From the NCBI RefSeq assembly GCF_030264295.1, contig NZ_CP127173.1, positions 2,053,501 through 2,117,500 of the forward strand: a DNA stretch of 64,000 bases. The letters are read 5' to 3'. The position numbers and the translations under genes were made by a program. Positions 1-7,803 of this stretch are shown here, piece after piece (positions within the stretch are counted from its first letter, which is position 1; the number at the start of each line of letters is the position of its first letter). The DNA comes from Amycolatopsis nalaikhensis (lineage in GTDB: Bacteria > Actinomycetota > Actinomycetes > Mycobacteriales > Pseudonocardiaceae). The notes below the pieces were generated by a model. That model was not told the origin of the DNA. It saw nothing but the letters and a program-made list of their open reading frames with translations, and did not search any database.

Positions 1-111
1 CCACTCCGGGGGCAGGGGGAAGACGTGCAGGTGGGTGTCGGCGCTGCGGTTGGCGTCGGCCTCGATGATCCGGACGGCCTCGCGGACCCAGCTGCGGGCG
101 TGCGTGCTCAT
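1..111 (-). CDS. PLP-dependent cysteine synthase/desulfhydrase family protein, N-terminus only
   Basis: Only the first 37 codons are inside the window; the gene runs off the left edge. The translation begins [16 protein letters not shown] and continues [12 protein letters not shown], which resembles the start of actinobacterial PLP-dependent cysteine synthase-like lyases of the Cds1 (cysteine desulfhydrase) type. The ATG at 109-111 overlaps the stop of the upstream DUF4229 gene (ATGA), so the two are probably co-translated. Catalytic residues lie outside the window, so the family call rests on the N-terminus alone. Confidence 0.55.
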   Translation of the reverse strand, partial: MSTHARSWVREAVRIIEADANRSADTHLHVFPLPPEW

Positions 112-395
112 TCGGGGGTGCCCGGGGTGTCCCCGCGCAGCTGCGCGCGCAGCTGGGCACGGGCACGGGCGCGCTTTTCGTTGCGCTTGGCCAGGCCGGC
201 CGTGACGCGGGCGTTGAGGGAGCGGAACAGCAGCAGACCCAGCGGCAGGCCGACGACCAGGCCGATGAGCAGGGCGACCAGCAGCGGCACGCCGACCAGG
301 GACAGCACCCACGCGATCACCGCGACCAGCAGGAACCGCGCCAGCAGGTACAGCGTCAGGTCACGGGCCAGCTGCGGGGGCTTCTCGTCGCTCAC
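108..395 (-). CDS. DUF4229 small membrane protein
   Basis: A 95-residue protein with two hydrophobic segments (about residues 13-35 and 39-57) followed by a very basic tail ([18 protein letters not shown]). This is the architecture of actinobacterial DUF4229 proteins, whose function is unknown. The basic tail is probably cytoplasmic. Its stop overlaps the start of the PLP-lyase gene by 4 nt, suggesting an operon. It is separated by only 11 nt from the Lrp regulator stop upstream. Confidence 0.75.
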   Translation of the reverse strand: MSDEKPPQLARDLTLYLLARFLLVAVIAWVLSLVGVPLLVALLIGLVVGLPLGLLLFRSLNARVTAGLAKRNEKRARARAQLRAQLRGDTPGTPE

Positions 396-406
396 ACCAA
401 CGCAGG

Positions 407-880
407 CTACGCCCCGCCCGCGCGGTCCTTCTGCAGGCCCGCGTTGTTCGGACGGCCCTCGAAGCGGGTCGAGAGCACGACGGTGGTGTTCGTCCGCCCG
501 ACGCCGGGGATGCGCCGGAGCCTGCCGAGGGTGCGTTCCAGCTCGTCGACGGTCGACACGCGCACCTTGACGACGAACGCCTCGTCGCCCGCCACCGCGT
601 AGCAGCTCTCGACCTCGTCGAGCTCGGCGAGCGCGTCGGCGACGTCGTCCTCCGTGGCGGTGTCGGTCGGGTGGATGCTGACGAGGGCGGTGACGCCGAG
701 CCCGACCGAGCTCGGATCGACGACCGCGTGGTAGCCGGTGATCACGCCGGCGGCTTCCAGCTTGCCCACCCGTTCGTGCACCGATGACGCGGACAGGCCG
801 ACGGCCCGCCCGAGATCGGCGTAGGTGGCCCGTCCGTTGATGCGCAACGCCGCGATGATCTTCCGGTCCAACTGATCCAC
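407..880 (-). CDS. Lrp/AsnC family transcriptional regulator
   Basis: 157 residues, the usual length of the family. An N-terminal winged HTH (about residues 3-60, with RATYADLGRAVGLSASSVHE) is followed by an alpha/beta RAM ligand-binding domain (about 65-145). Such proteins sense amino acids or similar small molecules and act as dimers or octamers. The start is GTG at 878-880 reading MDQLDRKIIAAL, typical of the family. It is the first gene of a leftward group with the DUF4229 and PLP-lyase genes, which makes a regulator of sulfur amino acid metabolism conceivable (inference). Confidence 0.88.
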   Translation of the reverse strand: MDQLDRKIIAALRINGRATYADLGRAVGLSASSVHERVGKLEAAGVITGYHAVVDPSSVGLGVTALVSIHPTDTATEDDVADALAELDEVESCYAVAGDEAFVVKVRVSTVDELERTLGRLRRIPGVGRTNTTVVLSTRFEGRPNNAGLQKDRAGGA

Positions 881-1160
881 GGGATCACTCTATGCGGTTG
901 GACAATCCCCCATTGAGAGCACGTCTCGCGGCCGGTGACCCGGAGGAATGACATCCGGGCACGTCAAGTCGTCCTCAGGATAGTTGCACACCGTAAGCAA
1001 ACTGTCCGTTTTGACCTTTAAGGGCTCTTTACTCTTGGACAACCGTTCGAGTACCCGACGGGTGAAGTGCAACGATTGCCGCGTTGGCTACCCCGGCGCG
1101 ACGGGCCAGAAGGGCCCGGACGCCTCCGGTATAGCAGTGAGGTCGTTAAGGAGGCGGAAA
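881..1160. promoter_or_regulatory. Divergent intergenic region between the Lrp regulator and bldC
   Basis: 280 bp separate the divergent starts. The stretch 980-1050 is clearly richer in A+T than its surroundings (for example TTTTGACCTTTAAGGG) and probably holds the bldC promoter. I cannot fix a -10/-35 pair. A strong ribosome binding site AAGGAGG (1148-1154) sits 6 nt before the bldC ATG. Confidence 0.5.
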
Positions 1161-1373
1161 ATGACCGCGACGATGGGCGGACGCCTGCTCACCCCTGGCG
1201 AGGTGGCGGCGCTGTTCCGGGTGGACCCGAAGACCGTGACCCGGTGGGCCACCGCGGGCCGGATCGGCTCGATCCGGACCCCCGGCGGGCACCGGCGGTT
1301 CCGGGAGTCCGAGGTGAACGAGCTCCTCGCGGAGCTGACCACGGACGCCAGCGAACCGGCGCGCAAGGCCTGA
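1161..1373 (+). CDS. bldC: BldC-type developmental transcriptional regulator
   Basis: 70 residues. The core LLTPGEVAALFRVDPKTVTR followed by WATAGRIGSIRTPGGHRRFR is a MerR-like winged helix-turn-helix nearly identical to Streptomyces BldC, a small DNA-binding protein that controls the timing of development by cooperative binding to direct repeats. Longer in-frame starts exist upstream, but ATG 1161 follows a near-perfect Shine-Dalgarno and matches the BldC length. Family knowledge supports the name; targets in this organism are unknown. Confidence 0.93.
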   Translation: MTATMGGRLLTPGEVAALFRVDPKTVTRWATAGRIGSIRTPGGHRRFRESEVNELLAELTTDASEPARKA

Positions 1374-1678
1374 ACCACCCGGGCACCGGGGCCGTGCCGG
1401 GTACGGGGAACCACCCCGTCCCGCGCGGCCCTTTCGTGTTCCCGCGGCGCCTTGAATGATTCATTCAGGGTGCCGGAGGTCTTGAATGAGTCATTCAAGA
1501 CCTCCGACCGCCGCGGGGTTTGGCCGAACCACCAGCGTCCCGGAGCCGTGTGGTAAACGACGCGTACTACCGTCCCGCGCGGCTCTTTCGTGTTCCGGGG
1601 GTCACCCGGGACACCGGGTTCGGGCCGAAACCCGGCCGGAGCGGTTAACCTCGTGGGACCCACACGGAAGGATCCGGC
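1374..1678. other. Intergenic region: family A repeat pair and a 27-bp direct repeat
   Basis: 305 bp without a gene. It holds two family A dyads (1453-1467 and 1483-1497), the second enlarged into a perfect 31-bp palindrome at 1475-1505. It also holds a 27-bp direct repeat (1416-1442 and 1570-1596, one mismatch, containing CGCGCGGC then CTTTCGTGTTCC). A ribosome binding site GGAAGGA (1666-1672) serves the next gene. Confidence 0.8.
1453..1505. repeat. Family A 30-bp modular dyad repeat, locus A1
   Basis: Two copies of the dyad TGAATGANTCATTCA start exactly 30 bp apart (1453 and 1483). The second is flanked by GGAGGTC and GACCTCC, giving a perfect 31-bp palindrome centred on 1490. It lies 80 nt downstream of the bldC stop. 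As RNA it would fold into a strong hairpin; there is no U-tract. A terminator role is inferred from position. Confidence 0.85.
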
Positions 1679-1864
1679 ATGCTCGCTCTGCTCGCGGCGG
1701 TCGGCGCGCTGGTCGTCGCCCTGCTCCTGTGGCGGTCGTTCGCCGGTCAGCGGGTCGGGGTCACCTCGGCCCCGCGCCGCGCCCCGATCGCCCCGGACGA
1801 CGACCCCGACTTCCTGCGCCAGCTGGCCGAACAGCAGCGCAAGCGCCGGGACGAAGACGGCTGA
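1679..1864 (+). CDS. Small single-pass membrane protein, unknown function
   Basis: 61 residues with one hydrophobic N-terminal segment (about 1-20, MLALLAAVGALVVALLLWRS) and a charged tail ending DFLRQLAEQQRKRRDEDG. The ATG has a good ribosome binding site about 6 nt upstream. No family is recognised. The hydrophobic head plus acidic/basic tail resembles many small actinobacterial membrane-anchored proteins. Downstream (1865-2061) is non-coding sequence up to a family B palindrome. Confidence 0.6.
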   Translation: MLALLAAVGALVVALLLWRSFAGQRVGVTSAPRRAPIAPDDDPDFLRQLAEQQRKRRDEDG

Positions 1865-2061
1865 GCCTGCCGGGAGCGCCCTGATCTGGCCAGCTCGCGA
1901 CGCCGAACCGGGTCCGCGGGGTGAGCTTTCCCACCCCGAGCCGCAACGGCCCGCCTCGCCGCCCGCCGCGGCCCGGGCCAAAGCCCGGGTAAACCCTTCG
2001 CGCCCCGAACCGCGGTGGGCCGCCCACGCCTCGGGCGCCCCTTTACCTTTCGCCGCGGCCC

Positions 2062-2105
2062 TCGTGAGTGTTTAGGGCGGTTCTAACCGCCCTAACCACT
2101 CACGA
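2062..2105. repeat. Family B 44-bp palindrome, copy 1
   Basis: Arms of 21 nt (containing GTGAGTGTTTAGGGCGG) around a 2-nt centre, with one arm mismatch in this copy. It lies between convergent genes, 4 nt from the stop of the ATPase gene at 2110. The same sequence recurs at 30063-30106 and 56581-56624, always between convergent genes. Likely a bidirectional transcription terminator (inference from placement). Confidence 0.9.
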
Positions 2106-2109
2106 GCGG

Positions 2110-3567
2110 TCAGCGGTAGCCCTGGGAGAGCGGGGTGGCGAAGCCGTCGGCGACCGTGGCCGCCAGGTCCAGCAGCGCCAGGCGCGTGTCGCCGGACAGG
2201 CGGTCCAGCTCGATCTCCGCGCCCTCCTCGAGGTGCGGGTCGAACGGCACCTTGCAGACCGCCCGGACCTTCGCGCCGAAGTGCGCCGAGAGCTTGTCGA
2301 GGTCGACCGAACCGCCCTTGGGGCGGACCGAGTTGATCACCGCGACCGAGCGCTTGACCAGCTCGCCGTAGCCGTGGGCCTCGAGCCAGTCGAGCGTCGC
2401 CGACGCGCTGCGGGCGCCGTCGACCGAGCCGGACGAGACCACCACCAGCGCGTCCGCGACGTCCAGGACGCCCTTCATCGCCGAGTGCATCAGCCCGGTC
2501 CCGCAGTCGGTGAGCACGATGTTGTAGAAGTGCTCCAGCAGGTTGACCGTGCGGCGGTAGTCGTCCTCGGAGAAGGCCTCGGAAACGGCCGGATCCTGCT
2601 CGCTCGCCAGGATTTCCAGCCGGCTGGAGCCCTGGGACGTGTACGACCGGACGTCGCTGTAGCGCGTGATGCGGGCCGCGTCGCGCAGGAGGTGGCGGAC
2701 CGTCGCCGTGGTCTCCAGCGGGATCTTCTGCGACAGCGTGCCGCGGTCCGGGTTCGCGTCCACGGCCACCACGCGGTCGCCGCGCAGGGAGGCGAACGTC
2801 GAGCCCAGCGTCGTCGTCACCGTGGTCTTGCCGACGCCGCCCTTCAGCGACAGCATCGCGATCTTGTAGCACCCGCGCAGCGGCTGGTTGACGCGCGCGA
2901 TGAGGTCGCGGCGCTGCGTGTCGGCCGGGCTTTCGCCCGGGTTGATCAGCTTGCCGCTGCCGACGTAGAGCGCCTTGCGCCAGCCGGACTGCGGGGGCCG
3001 CTTGACCTGCTTGACCAGGTGCGCGGTCGACAGCTCGTGGCCGTGGCCCGGCTGCTGCTGCGCCGCGTGCCGCCCGCCGCTCTGCGGCTGCGGCAGGCCC
3101 GAGGGCTGCTGCTGCGGGTACTGGGCCTGCGCGGCGGCGTACTGCTGCGCCGGGTCGCCGTACTGCGGCTGCAGCGGCGGGAGGTTCTGGTCGTAGCCGT
3201 ACTGCGGCGCGGCCGGGTTGGGCACCTGGTGCGGCCCCGAGACCGCGGGATTCGGCACCTGGTGCGGCCCCGAAACGGCCGGGTTCGGCACCTGGTGCGG
3301 CCCCGAAACGGCCGGGTTCGGCACCTGGTGCGGCCCCGAAACGGCCGGGTTCGGCACCTGGTGCGGGCCCGACACGGCCGGGTTCGGCGGCGGGACCGCC
3401 TGCGTCGGCTGCACGTCGTAGGCCCCCGACGTCTCCGGGTGCGGGTGCGAGTCCGTCCGGTCGTCGGCGAACAACCCGGCCGCCCCCTCCGGCTGCTGCT
3501 GCGGGGCAGCGGCCGGTTCAGCCTGTTCGGGGTGGCCAGGAGCCGATTCTTCGCTGGGTCCGGTCAC
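2110..3567 (-). CDS. MinD/ParA-like ATPase with proline-rich N-terminal repeats
   Basis: 485 residues. Residues 1-180 are low complexity, rich in Pro, Gln and Gly, with five tandem copies of PNPAVSGPHQV at about 61-115. The ATPase domain (about 234-480) has a deviant Walker A KGGVGKT (242-248) as in ParA/MinD proteins, and TDCGTGL further on. The same layout, disordered Pro-rich head plus MinD-like ATPase, occurs in EspI-type proteins of mycobacterial type VII secretion loci and in other actinobacterial MinD-like proteins. No ESX genes are visible here, so a secretion role is not supported; a role in positioning at the membrane is possible. Confidence 0.8.
   Translation of the reverse strand: MTGPSEESAPGHPEQAEPAAAPQQQPEGAAGLFADDRTDSHPHPETSGAYDVQPTQAVPPPNPAVSGPHQVPNPAVSGPHQVPNPAVSGPHQVPNPAVSGPHQVPNPAVSGPHQVPNPAAPQYGYDQNLPPLQPQYGDPAQQYAAAQAQYPQQQPSGLPQPQSGGRHAAQQQPGHGHELSTAHLVKQVKRPPQSGWRKALYVGSGKLINPGESPADTQRRDLIARVNQPLRGCYKIAMLSLKGGVGKTTVTTTLGSTFASLRGDRVVAVDANPDRGTLSQKIPLETTATVRHLLRDAARITRYSDVRSYTSQGSSRLEILASEQDPAVSEAFSEDDYRRTVNLLEHFYNIVLTDCGTGLMHSAMKGVLDVADALVVVSSGSVDGARSASATLDWLEAHGYGELVKRSVAVINSVRPKGGSVDLDKLSAHFGAKVRAVCKVPFDPHLEEGAEIELDRLSGDTRLALLDLAATVADGFATPLSQGYR
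3223..3387 (-). repeat. Five tandem 33-bp repeats inside the ATPase gene
   Basis: Five copies of a 33-bp unit encode PNPAVSGPHQV five times without amino-acid change. The DNA copies are almost identical (one reads GAGACC where the others read GAAACG), which suggests recent expansion by slippage or recombination and makes copy number likely to vary between strains. Confidence 0.9.
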
Positions 3568-3643
3568 CGGTGTAAACCTCCGCGCACTCCGCCCGACATC
3601 GCTCCCCCTGAGGACGACGGTAGTCGGCGCGCCCGCGGGTTGC

Positions 3644-4612
3644 TCAGCCCACCCCGGCGTAGGAGTGCAAGCCCGCCGTGACGAGGTTCACGAAGAACAG
3701 GTTGAAGATGATCGCGGCGAACCCGACGATGTTGATGGCCGCGGCCCGTGCCCCGCGCCAGCCCGCGGTCGCCCGCGAGTGCAGGTAGGCGGCGTAGACC
3801 ACCCAGGCGATGAACGCGACGGTCTCCTTGGGGTCCCAGCCCCAGAACCGGCCCCACGCCGACTCGGCCCAGACGGCGCCGCACAGCACGCCGAAGGTGA
3901 ACACCGGGAAGGCGAAGATGGTGGTCCGGTAGGCGATCCGGTCGAGGACGTCGGCCGCGGGCAGCTTCGACGCGAAGCGCGCGAACTTCGTCTCGTCCTT
4001 CTCGTACGCGGCGCGGAACAGGTAGAGCACGCTCGCCACGCCCGGCACCAGGAAGACGCCGGAGCCGATGATCGCCGCCGAGACGTGGATGACCAGCCAG
4101 TACGACTGCAGCGCGGGCTGCACCGGCGCCGCGATCGTGTACAGCAGCGTGCCGTTGATGAACATCAGGATCACGACGGGCAGCAGCAGGAAGCCGGTGA
4201 GGTGCCGGACCGGGAACTTGTACATCACGATCAGCCAGGTGACCACCGTGATGAAGGTGACCGCCATGCCGTACTCGTACATGTTGCCCCACGGCGCGCG
4301 GTGCACGGCGAGCCCGCGCAGCACGATCGCCGACAGCTGCAGCAGCGCGCCGAGCACGAGCAGCGCCGCGCCCATCCGGCCGATCCGCTCGGGGCGGCCG
4401 ACCTCGCGCTGCGCGGTCTGGACCTCCTCGATGGGCGGCCCGCCGGCGCCGACGAGCTCGCGCGAACGCCGCTTCGCCCGCTCCATGGCGAGCCGGCCCT
4501 TCGCGCCGAAGCCCTGCTCGATCAGCGTCATCATCAGCGCGACGACGTAGATCGCCGCGGCGGTGGTGTAGAGCCAGTCGCTGTACTGCGACAGCGTCTC
4601 GTCGATCGGCAT
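3644..4612 (-). CDS. ccsB: Cytochrome c biogenesis protein CcsB (CcsA/CcmC family)
   Basis: 322-residue polytopic membrane protein. It contains the tryptophan-rich heme-handling signature WGRFWGWDPKE near residue 250 and conserved histidines in flanking helices. In System II cytochrome c maturation it works with ResB to export heme and ligate it to apocytochrome c outside the membrane. It directly follows resB with a 3-nt gap and is last in the resA-ccdA-resB-ccsB order. An internal charged loop (about 28-70, KRRSRELVGAGG) separates the first helix from the rest. Confidence 0.93.
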   Translation of the reverse strand: MPIDETLSQYSDWLYTTAAAIYVVALMMTLIEQGFGAKGRLAMERAKRRSRELVGAGGPPIEEVQTAQREVGRPERIGRMGAALLVLGALLQLSAIVLRGLAVHRAPWGNMYEYGMAVTFITVVTWLIVMYKFPVRHLTGFLLLPVVILMFINGTLLYTIAAPVQPALQSYWLVIHVSAAIIGSGVFLVPGVASVLYLFRAAYEKDETKFARFASKLPAADVLDRIAYRTTIFAFPVFTFGVLCGAVWAESAWGRFWGWDPKETVAFIAWVVYAAYLHSRATAGWRGARAAAINIVGFAAIIFNLFFVNLVTAGLHSYAGVG

Positions 4613-4615
4613 GCC

Positions 4616-6208
4616 TCAGCCTTTCTGACCACTGATCAGGCGTTCGCTGATCCGGTGGAACTCTTCGCCGTAGCCGGCCTGGTCGGTGCGGGCCAGCCCG
4701 GCGACCTCGATCACGGTACCCGGGTGGTCCTCGGTCCCCGGCTTCACCCGCACCCACAGCCGGCGGCGCTTGACCAGCAAGGACGCGCCGAGGCCGAGGA
4801 ACATCGCGATGGCGAAGCCGAGCACGAAGCCCTGCGTCGGGTCGTGGGAGACCTGCAGGGAAACCCAGTGCCCGACGCCGTCGAAACGGATCTTCGTGCC
4901 GTCGTCGAGCTTGATCTCCTGCCCGACCTTCAGGTTCTCGCGGGCGACCTTCTTCAGCCGCCCGTCGTCGATGAGCGACTGGTCGACCTCGAACACGGAC
5001 TGGCCGCGCCCGGCGTCGAGGCCGAGGTCGCCGCGCAGGATGTCGACGGCGACGGCGGGGTCGTTCAGCTCCGGCGCCGACGACGTCAGGACGTTGCCGT
5101 GCAGGAACGCCGTCGGCGCGAAGAGACCGGTGATGGCGAGCTGGCGGGTCCGCCGCTGCACCTCGTCGGTGATGCCGGGCTGGTCGAACTTCGTCGCGCC
5201 CTCGGCGAGCATCGTGCCGGGGTCGACGGTGCGCCACTGGGTGTTCTGGGTGCGCTGGGTGCCGTCCGGGAAGGTGACGGTGAACTTCGGCGAGTAGCCC
5301 TGCCCGAGCAGGTAGACGCGGTCGCCTGCGGTGCGCAGCGGCGAGTTGACCTCGAGGCCGTACGGGCGCCAGGTGTTCGTCTCGAGGTCCTCGCCGGACT
5401 GGTACTCGATGTTCGAGTGGTAGTAGTCGGGCTGGCCGGACTCGGTGTAGCGAGCGGTGAAGTCGTTGATCTTCACGCAGAACGGGTCGAGGTCGGTGCC
5501 GTCGACGCGCAGGCCCGCGTTGAAGGAGTCGTAGTTGTAGATGCCGGAGTTGCAGAAGGTGCTGCCGTCGGCCTGCACGATGACCTGGCCTTCGTAGCCG
5601 AACATCTTGCCCAGCGCGAAGAACACGATCAGGCCGAGCATGCTGAAGTGGAAGACGAGGTTGCCGGTCTCGCGCAGGAACCCGCGTTCGGCGGAGATCG
5701 TGCGGACGCCGTCGGCCTCTTCGCGCTCGACCCGGCGCCAACCCGACAGGTGCTTGTGGACGGCGGCGATCTCGGCGGAGACGTCGGCCTTGCCGCGCCC
5801 GAGCCGGTAGTGCGGCATGCGGGCGAGGTTGCGCGGGGTCAGCACGGGCTTGGCGCGCATGGCCTTGACGTACTCGAAGCTGCGCGGGGTGAGGCAGCCG
5901 ACGAGCGAGATCATCAGCAGCAGGTAGATGGCCGAGAACCAGATGCTCGAGTAGACGTCGTAGAACTCGAGCTTGTCGAGCAGGGTCCCCCACCAGCCGT
6001 GGGCGGCGATGTACTCGTCGACCTTGGGGGCGTTGAGCTTCCGCTGCGGCAGGAGCGCTCCGGGCAGGGCGGCCAGCGCGAGCAGGAAGAGCAGGACGAG
6101 CGCGGTGCGCATCGACGTCAGGCCGCGCCAGGTGTTGCGGAGGAAGGCGAGGGTGCGCCTCGCGGGCTTGTTGTGCGGGGCCTTGGGGGGCGCTTCGGTC
6201 GTCGTCAC
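4616..6208 (-). CDS. resB: ResB-like cytochrome c biogenesis protein
   Basis: 530 residues. Three early membrane segments (including TALVLLFLLALAALPGALLP and SAIYLLLMISLVGCLTP) precede a large extracytoplasmic domain and a final segment (VLGFAIAMFLGLGASLLV) before a short cytoplasmic tail. ResB partners CcsB in the System II heme lyase. The start is GTG at 6206-6208, overlapping the ccdA stop by 4 nt (GTGA); a longer upstream reading frame exists but its sequence is a compositional artefact lying over ccdA. Confidence 0.92.
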   Translation of the reverse strand: MTTTEAPPKAPHNKPARRTLAFLRNTWRGLTSMRTALVLLFLLALAALPGALLPQRKLNAPKVDEYIAAHGWWGTLLDKLEFYDVYSSIWFSAIYLLLMISLVGCLTPRSFEYVKAMRAKPVLTPRNLARMPHYRLGRGKADVSAEIAAVHKHLSGWRRVEREEADGVRTISAERGFLRETGNLVFHFSMLGLIVFFALGKMFGYEGQVIVQADGSTFCNSGIYNYDSFNAGLRVDGTDLDPFCVKINDFTARYTESGQPDYYHSNIEYQSGEDLETNTWRPYGLEVNSPLRTAGDRVYLLGQGYSPKFTVTFPDGTQRTQNTQWRTVDPGTMLAEGATKFDQPGITDEVQRRTRQLAITGLFAPTAFLHGNVLTSSAPELNDPAVAVDILRGDLGLDAGRGQSVFEVDQSLIDDGRLKKVARENLKVGQEIKLDDGTKIRFDGVGHWVSLQVSHDPTQGFVLGFAIAMFLGLGASLLVKRRRLWVRVKPGTEDHPGTVIEVAGLARTDQAGYGEEFHRISERLISGQKG

Positions 6209-6978
6209 AGCGGCAGCCTCAGGTCGCCCGCGAGCTCGTTGCGGAGCCAGCCCATCAGATCTCCCCACACGCCGGTGACCAGCAGGATGCCGACGGCCAT
6301 CAGCAGCACCCCGCCGAAGACCTGCACCTGGCGGCCGTGCCGGCGCACCCAGTCGGTGGCGCGCACGGCCCAGCGGGCGCCGAGCGCGATGAGCAGGAAC
6401 GGCAGCCCGAGGCCGAGGCAGTAGACGGCGATCAGCAGGTACCCGCGGGCTTCGGCCCCGCCGGTGGCGCTGGCCAGGGTGGTGACGGCGGAGAGCGTCG
6501 GGCCGATGCAGGGCGTCCAGCCGAGCCCGAAGACGGCCCCGAGCAGCGGCGCGCCCCAGACCCCACCGCCCGGGACGCGGTGCGAGCGGACCTCGCGCTG
6601 CAGGCCGGGGATCCAGCCGAGGAAGACCAGGGCCATGGCGATGGTGAGGACGCCGCCGACGCGCTGGAGGAGGTCCTGGTTGAGGACGAGGGTGTCGGCC
6701 AGCCAGACGAGGGTCCCGAGGGTGGCGACGAAGACGACGGTGAACCCGAGCACGAAGAGCAGGGCGGCGCCGAGAACGGCCCACCGGCCCTTCTTGCGCG
6801 CTTCGTCCGCGCTGACGGCGGGGGCATCCGCGCCGACGAGCGCGGCGAGGTACGCGAGGTACCCCGGCACGAGCGGCACCACGCAGGGCGAGGCGAAGGA
6901 GATGGTGCCGGCCAGCAGCGCGACGCCCGCGGCGAGCAGCAGCGGTCCGGAGATCGCCAGCTCGGTAACGGAGTTCAC
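6205..6978 (-). CDS. ccdA: Cytochrome c biogenesis protein CcdA
   Basis: 257 residues, about six membrane helices. CcdA carries electrons from cytoplasmic thioredoxin across the membrane to extracytoplasmic thioredoxin-like proteins that keep apocytochrome c reduced. The two redox cysteines are visible in PCVVP (Cys32) and TPCIGP (Cys157). It is translationally coupled to resB. Upstream, a family C repeat lies between it and the TlpA-like partner, so ccdA may have its own promoter in 6979-7085. Confidence 0.93.
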   Translation of the reverse strand: MNSVTELAISGPLLLAAGVALLAGTISFASPCVVPLVPGYLAYLAALVGADAPAVSADEARKKGRWAVLGAALLFVLGFTVVFVATLGTLVWLADTLVLNQDLLQRVGGVLTIAMALVFLGWIPGLQREVRSHRVPGGGVWGAPLLGAVFGLGWTPCIGPTLSAVTTLASATGGAEARGYLLIAVYCLGLGLPFLLIALGARWAVRATDWVRRHGRQVQVFGGVLLMAVGILLVTGVWGDLMGWLRNELAGDLRLPL

Positions 6979-7085
6979 CCCGTTGAGGGTAGGCAGTGAG
7001 GTCCTGGTGAGAACTCCGGGGCCGGTTCACAGGACCTCGGTCACAGCAGTTCAGGACCTTGGTCCCGGTCGTCCGGACTGCCCAG

Positions 7086-7228
7086 AGCGCCCCAATGTGG
7101 CCTTGGTTGCGTTGAAATAGCACTGCGGCGCGCAGCGCCTCCGTCGAGGGTGGTGGCGGGGGCATGGGAGGAGCACCGAAGGCCGCCTTGGTTGCGTCTC
7201 ACGCACCGAAGGCCACATTGGGGCGCTT
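7086..7228. repeat. Family C modular repeat, locus C1 (split form)
   Basis: Outer arms GCGCCCCAATGTGGCC (from 7087) and its complement (to about 7226) enclose modules GCACCGAAGGC at 7173 and 7203, 30 bp apart. About 60 bp of unrelated sequence (7113-7172) interrupts the left half. The right end is 11 nt from the stop of the TlpA-like gene. It sits between two genes of one functional set, so it probably separates resA-type and ccdA transcription. Confidence 0.8.
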
Positions 7229-7239
7229 GGGCCGAGCCG

Positions 7240-7803
7240 TCAGGCTTCCGCGTTGAGCCGCTGGACCACCGGTGTCAGGTCCTGGGCCAGCACCGGCCGC
7301 AGGAACACCGCCGCCACCCGGTGCTGTTTGTCCAGCACGATCGTCGACGGGATGATGTTGCGCGGGTAGCCCGTCAGCTTGAGCAGCACCCGGCCGTCCG
7401 GGTCGTAGATCGACGGGTACGTCAGCTCCCGGTCGCGGACGAAGTCCTGGGCCACTTCGCGCGCCGGGTCGCGGACGTCGATGCCCACCACCTGGACTCC
7501 CTGCTTGGCCAGCGACTCCATCTCCGGTGCCTCCGTGCGGCACGGCCCGCACCACTGGCCCCACAGGTTGAGCACCACGACCTTGCCCGGGAAGTCGGCC
7601 AGCGACAGCTGCTTGCCCTCGTTCATCAGGTCGTCGCCCGCCAGGACCGGGGCCGTCTGGCGCTGGGCGACGTCGTACGTGATGTCGACCTTGCCGCCCG
7701 GGGACACGAAGCTGAAGCTGCTCCCCTGGACAACCGCGTCCTTGCCCGCGCTGCACCCCGCCAGCGCCAGCACCGCGACGACCCCGAGCACCAAGCGCTT
7801 CAT
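7240..7803 (-). CDS. TlpA/ResA-like thiol-disulfide reductase lipoprotein
   Basis: 187 residues. A lipoprotein signal peptide with lipobox LAGC (Cys17) anchors it outside the membrane. A thioredoxin fold has the redox motif WCGPC (84-88) and the cis-proline region YPRNIIPSTIVLD. It is expected to reduce heme-binding cysteines of apocytochrome c with electrons from CcdA. Start ATG 7803 overlaps the end of the phosphatase gene (stop at 7800-7802). This matches the ResA position of actinobacterial ccs clusters. Confidence 0.9.
   Translation of the reverse strand: MKRLVLGVVAVLALAGCSAGKDAVVQGSSFSFVSPGGKVDITYDVAQRQTAPVLAGDDLMNEGKQLSLADFPGKVVVLNLWGQWCGPCRTEAPEMESLAKQGVQVVGIDVRDPAREVAQDFVRDRELTYPSIYDPDGRVLLKLTGYPRNIIPSTIVLDKQHRVAAVFLRPVLAQDLTPVVQRLNAEA

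Noticed and set aside
620..713. Idea that all GAGCTC sites are miscalled
   Set aside because: Intact GAGCTC occurs at 620-625 and 708-713 inside an unbroken gene, so the two frameshifts are not a universal artefact of the motif.
1453..1497. Family A core resembles a eukaryotic AP-1/GCN4 site (TGANTCA)
   Set aside because: Bacteria lack such bZIP factors; the match follows from palindrome symmetry and the site lies 3' of genes.
3665..6424. A 919-residue open frame opposite ccsB/resB, and similar long open frames elsewhere (for example 2068-3681 and 8567-10261)
   Set aside because: Composition is dominated by Arg, Ala, Gly, Val, Asp and Glu with no family motifs, and each lies antisense to a recognised gene. 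These are the usual shadows of high-GC coding sequence.
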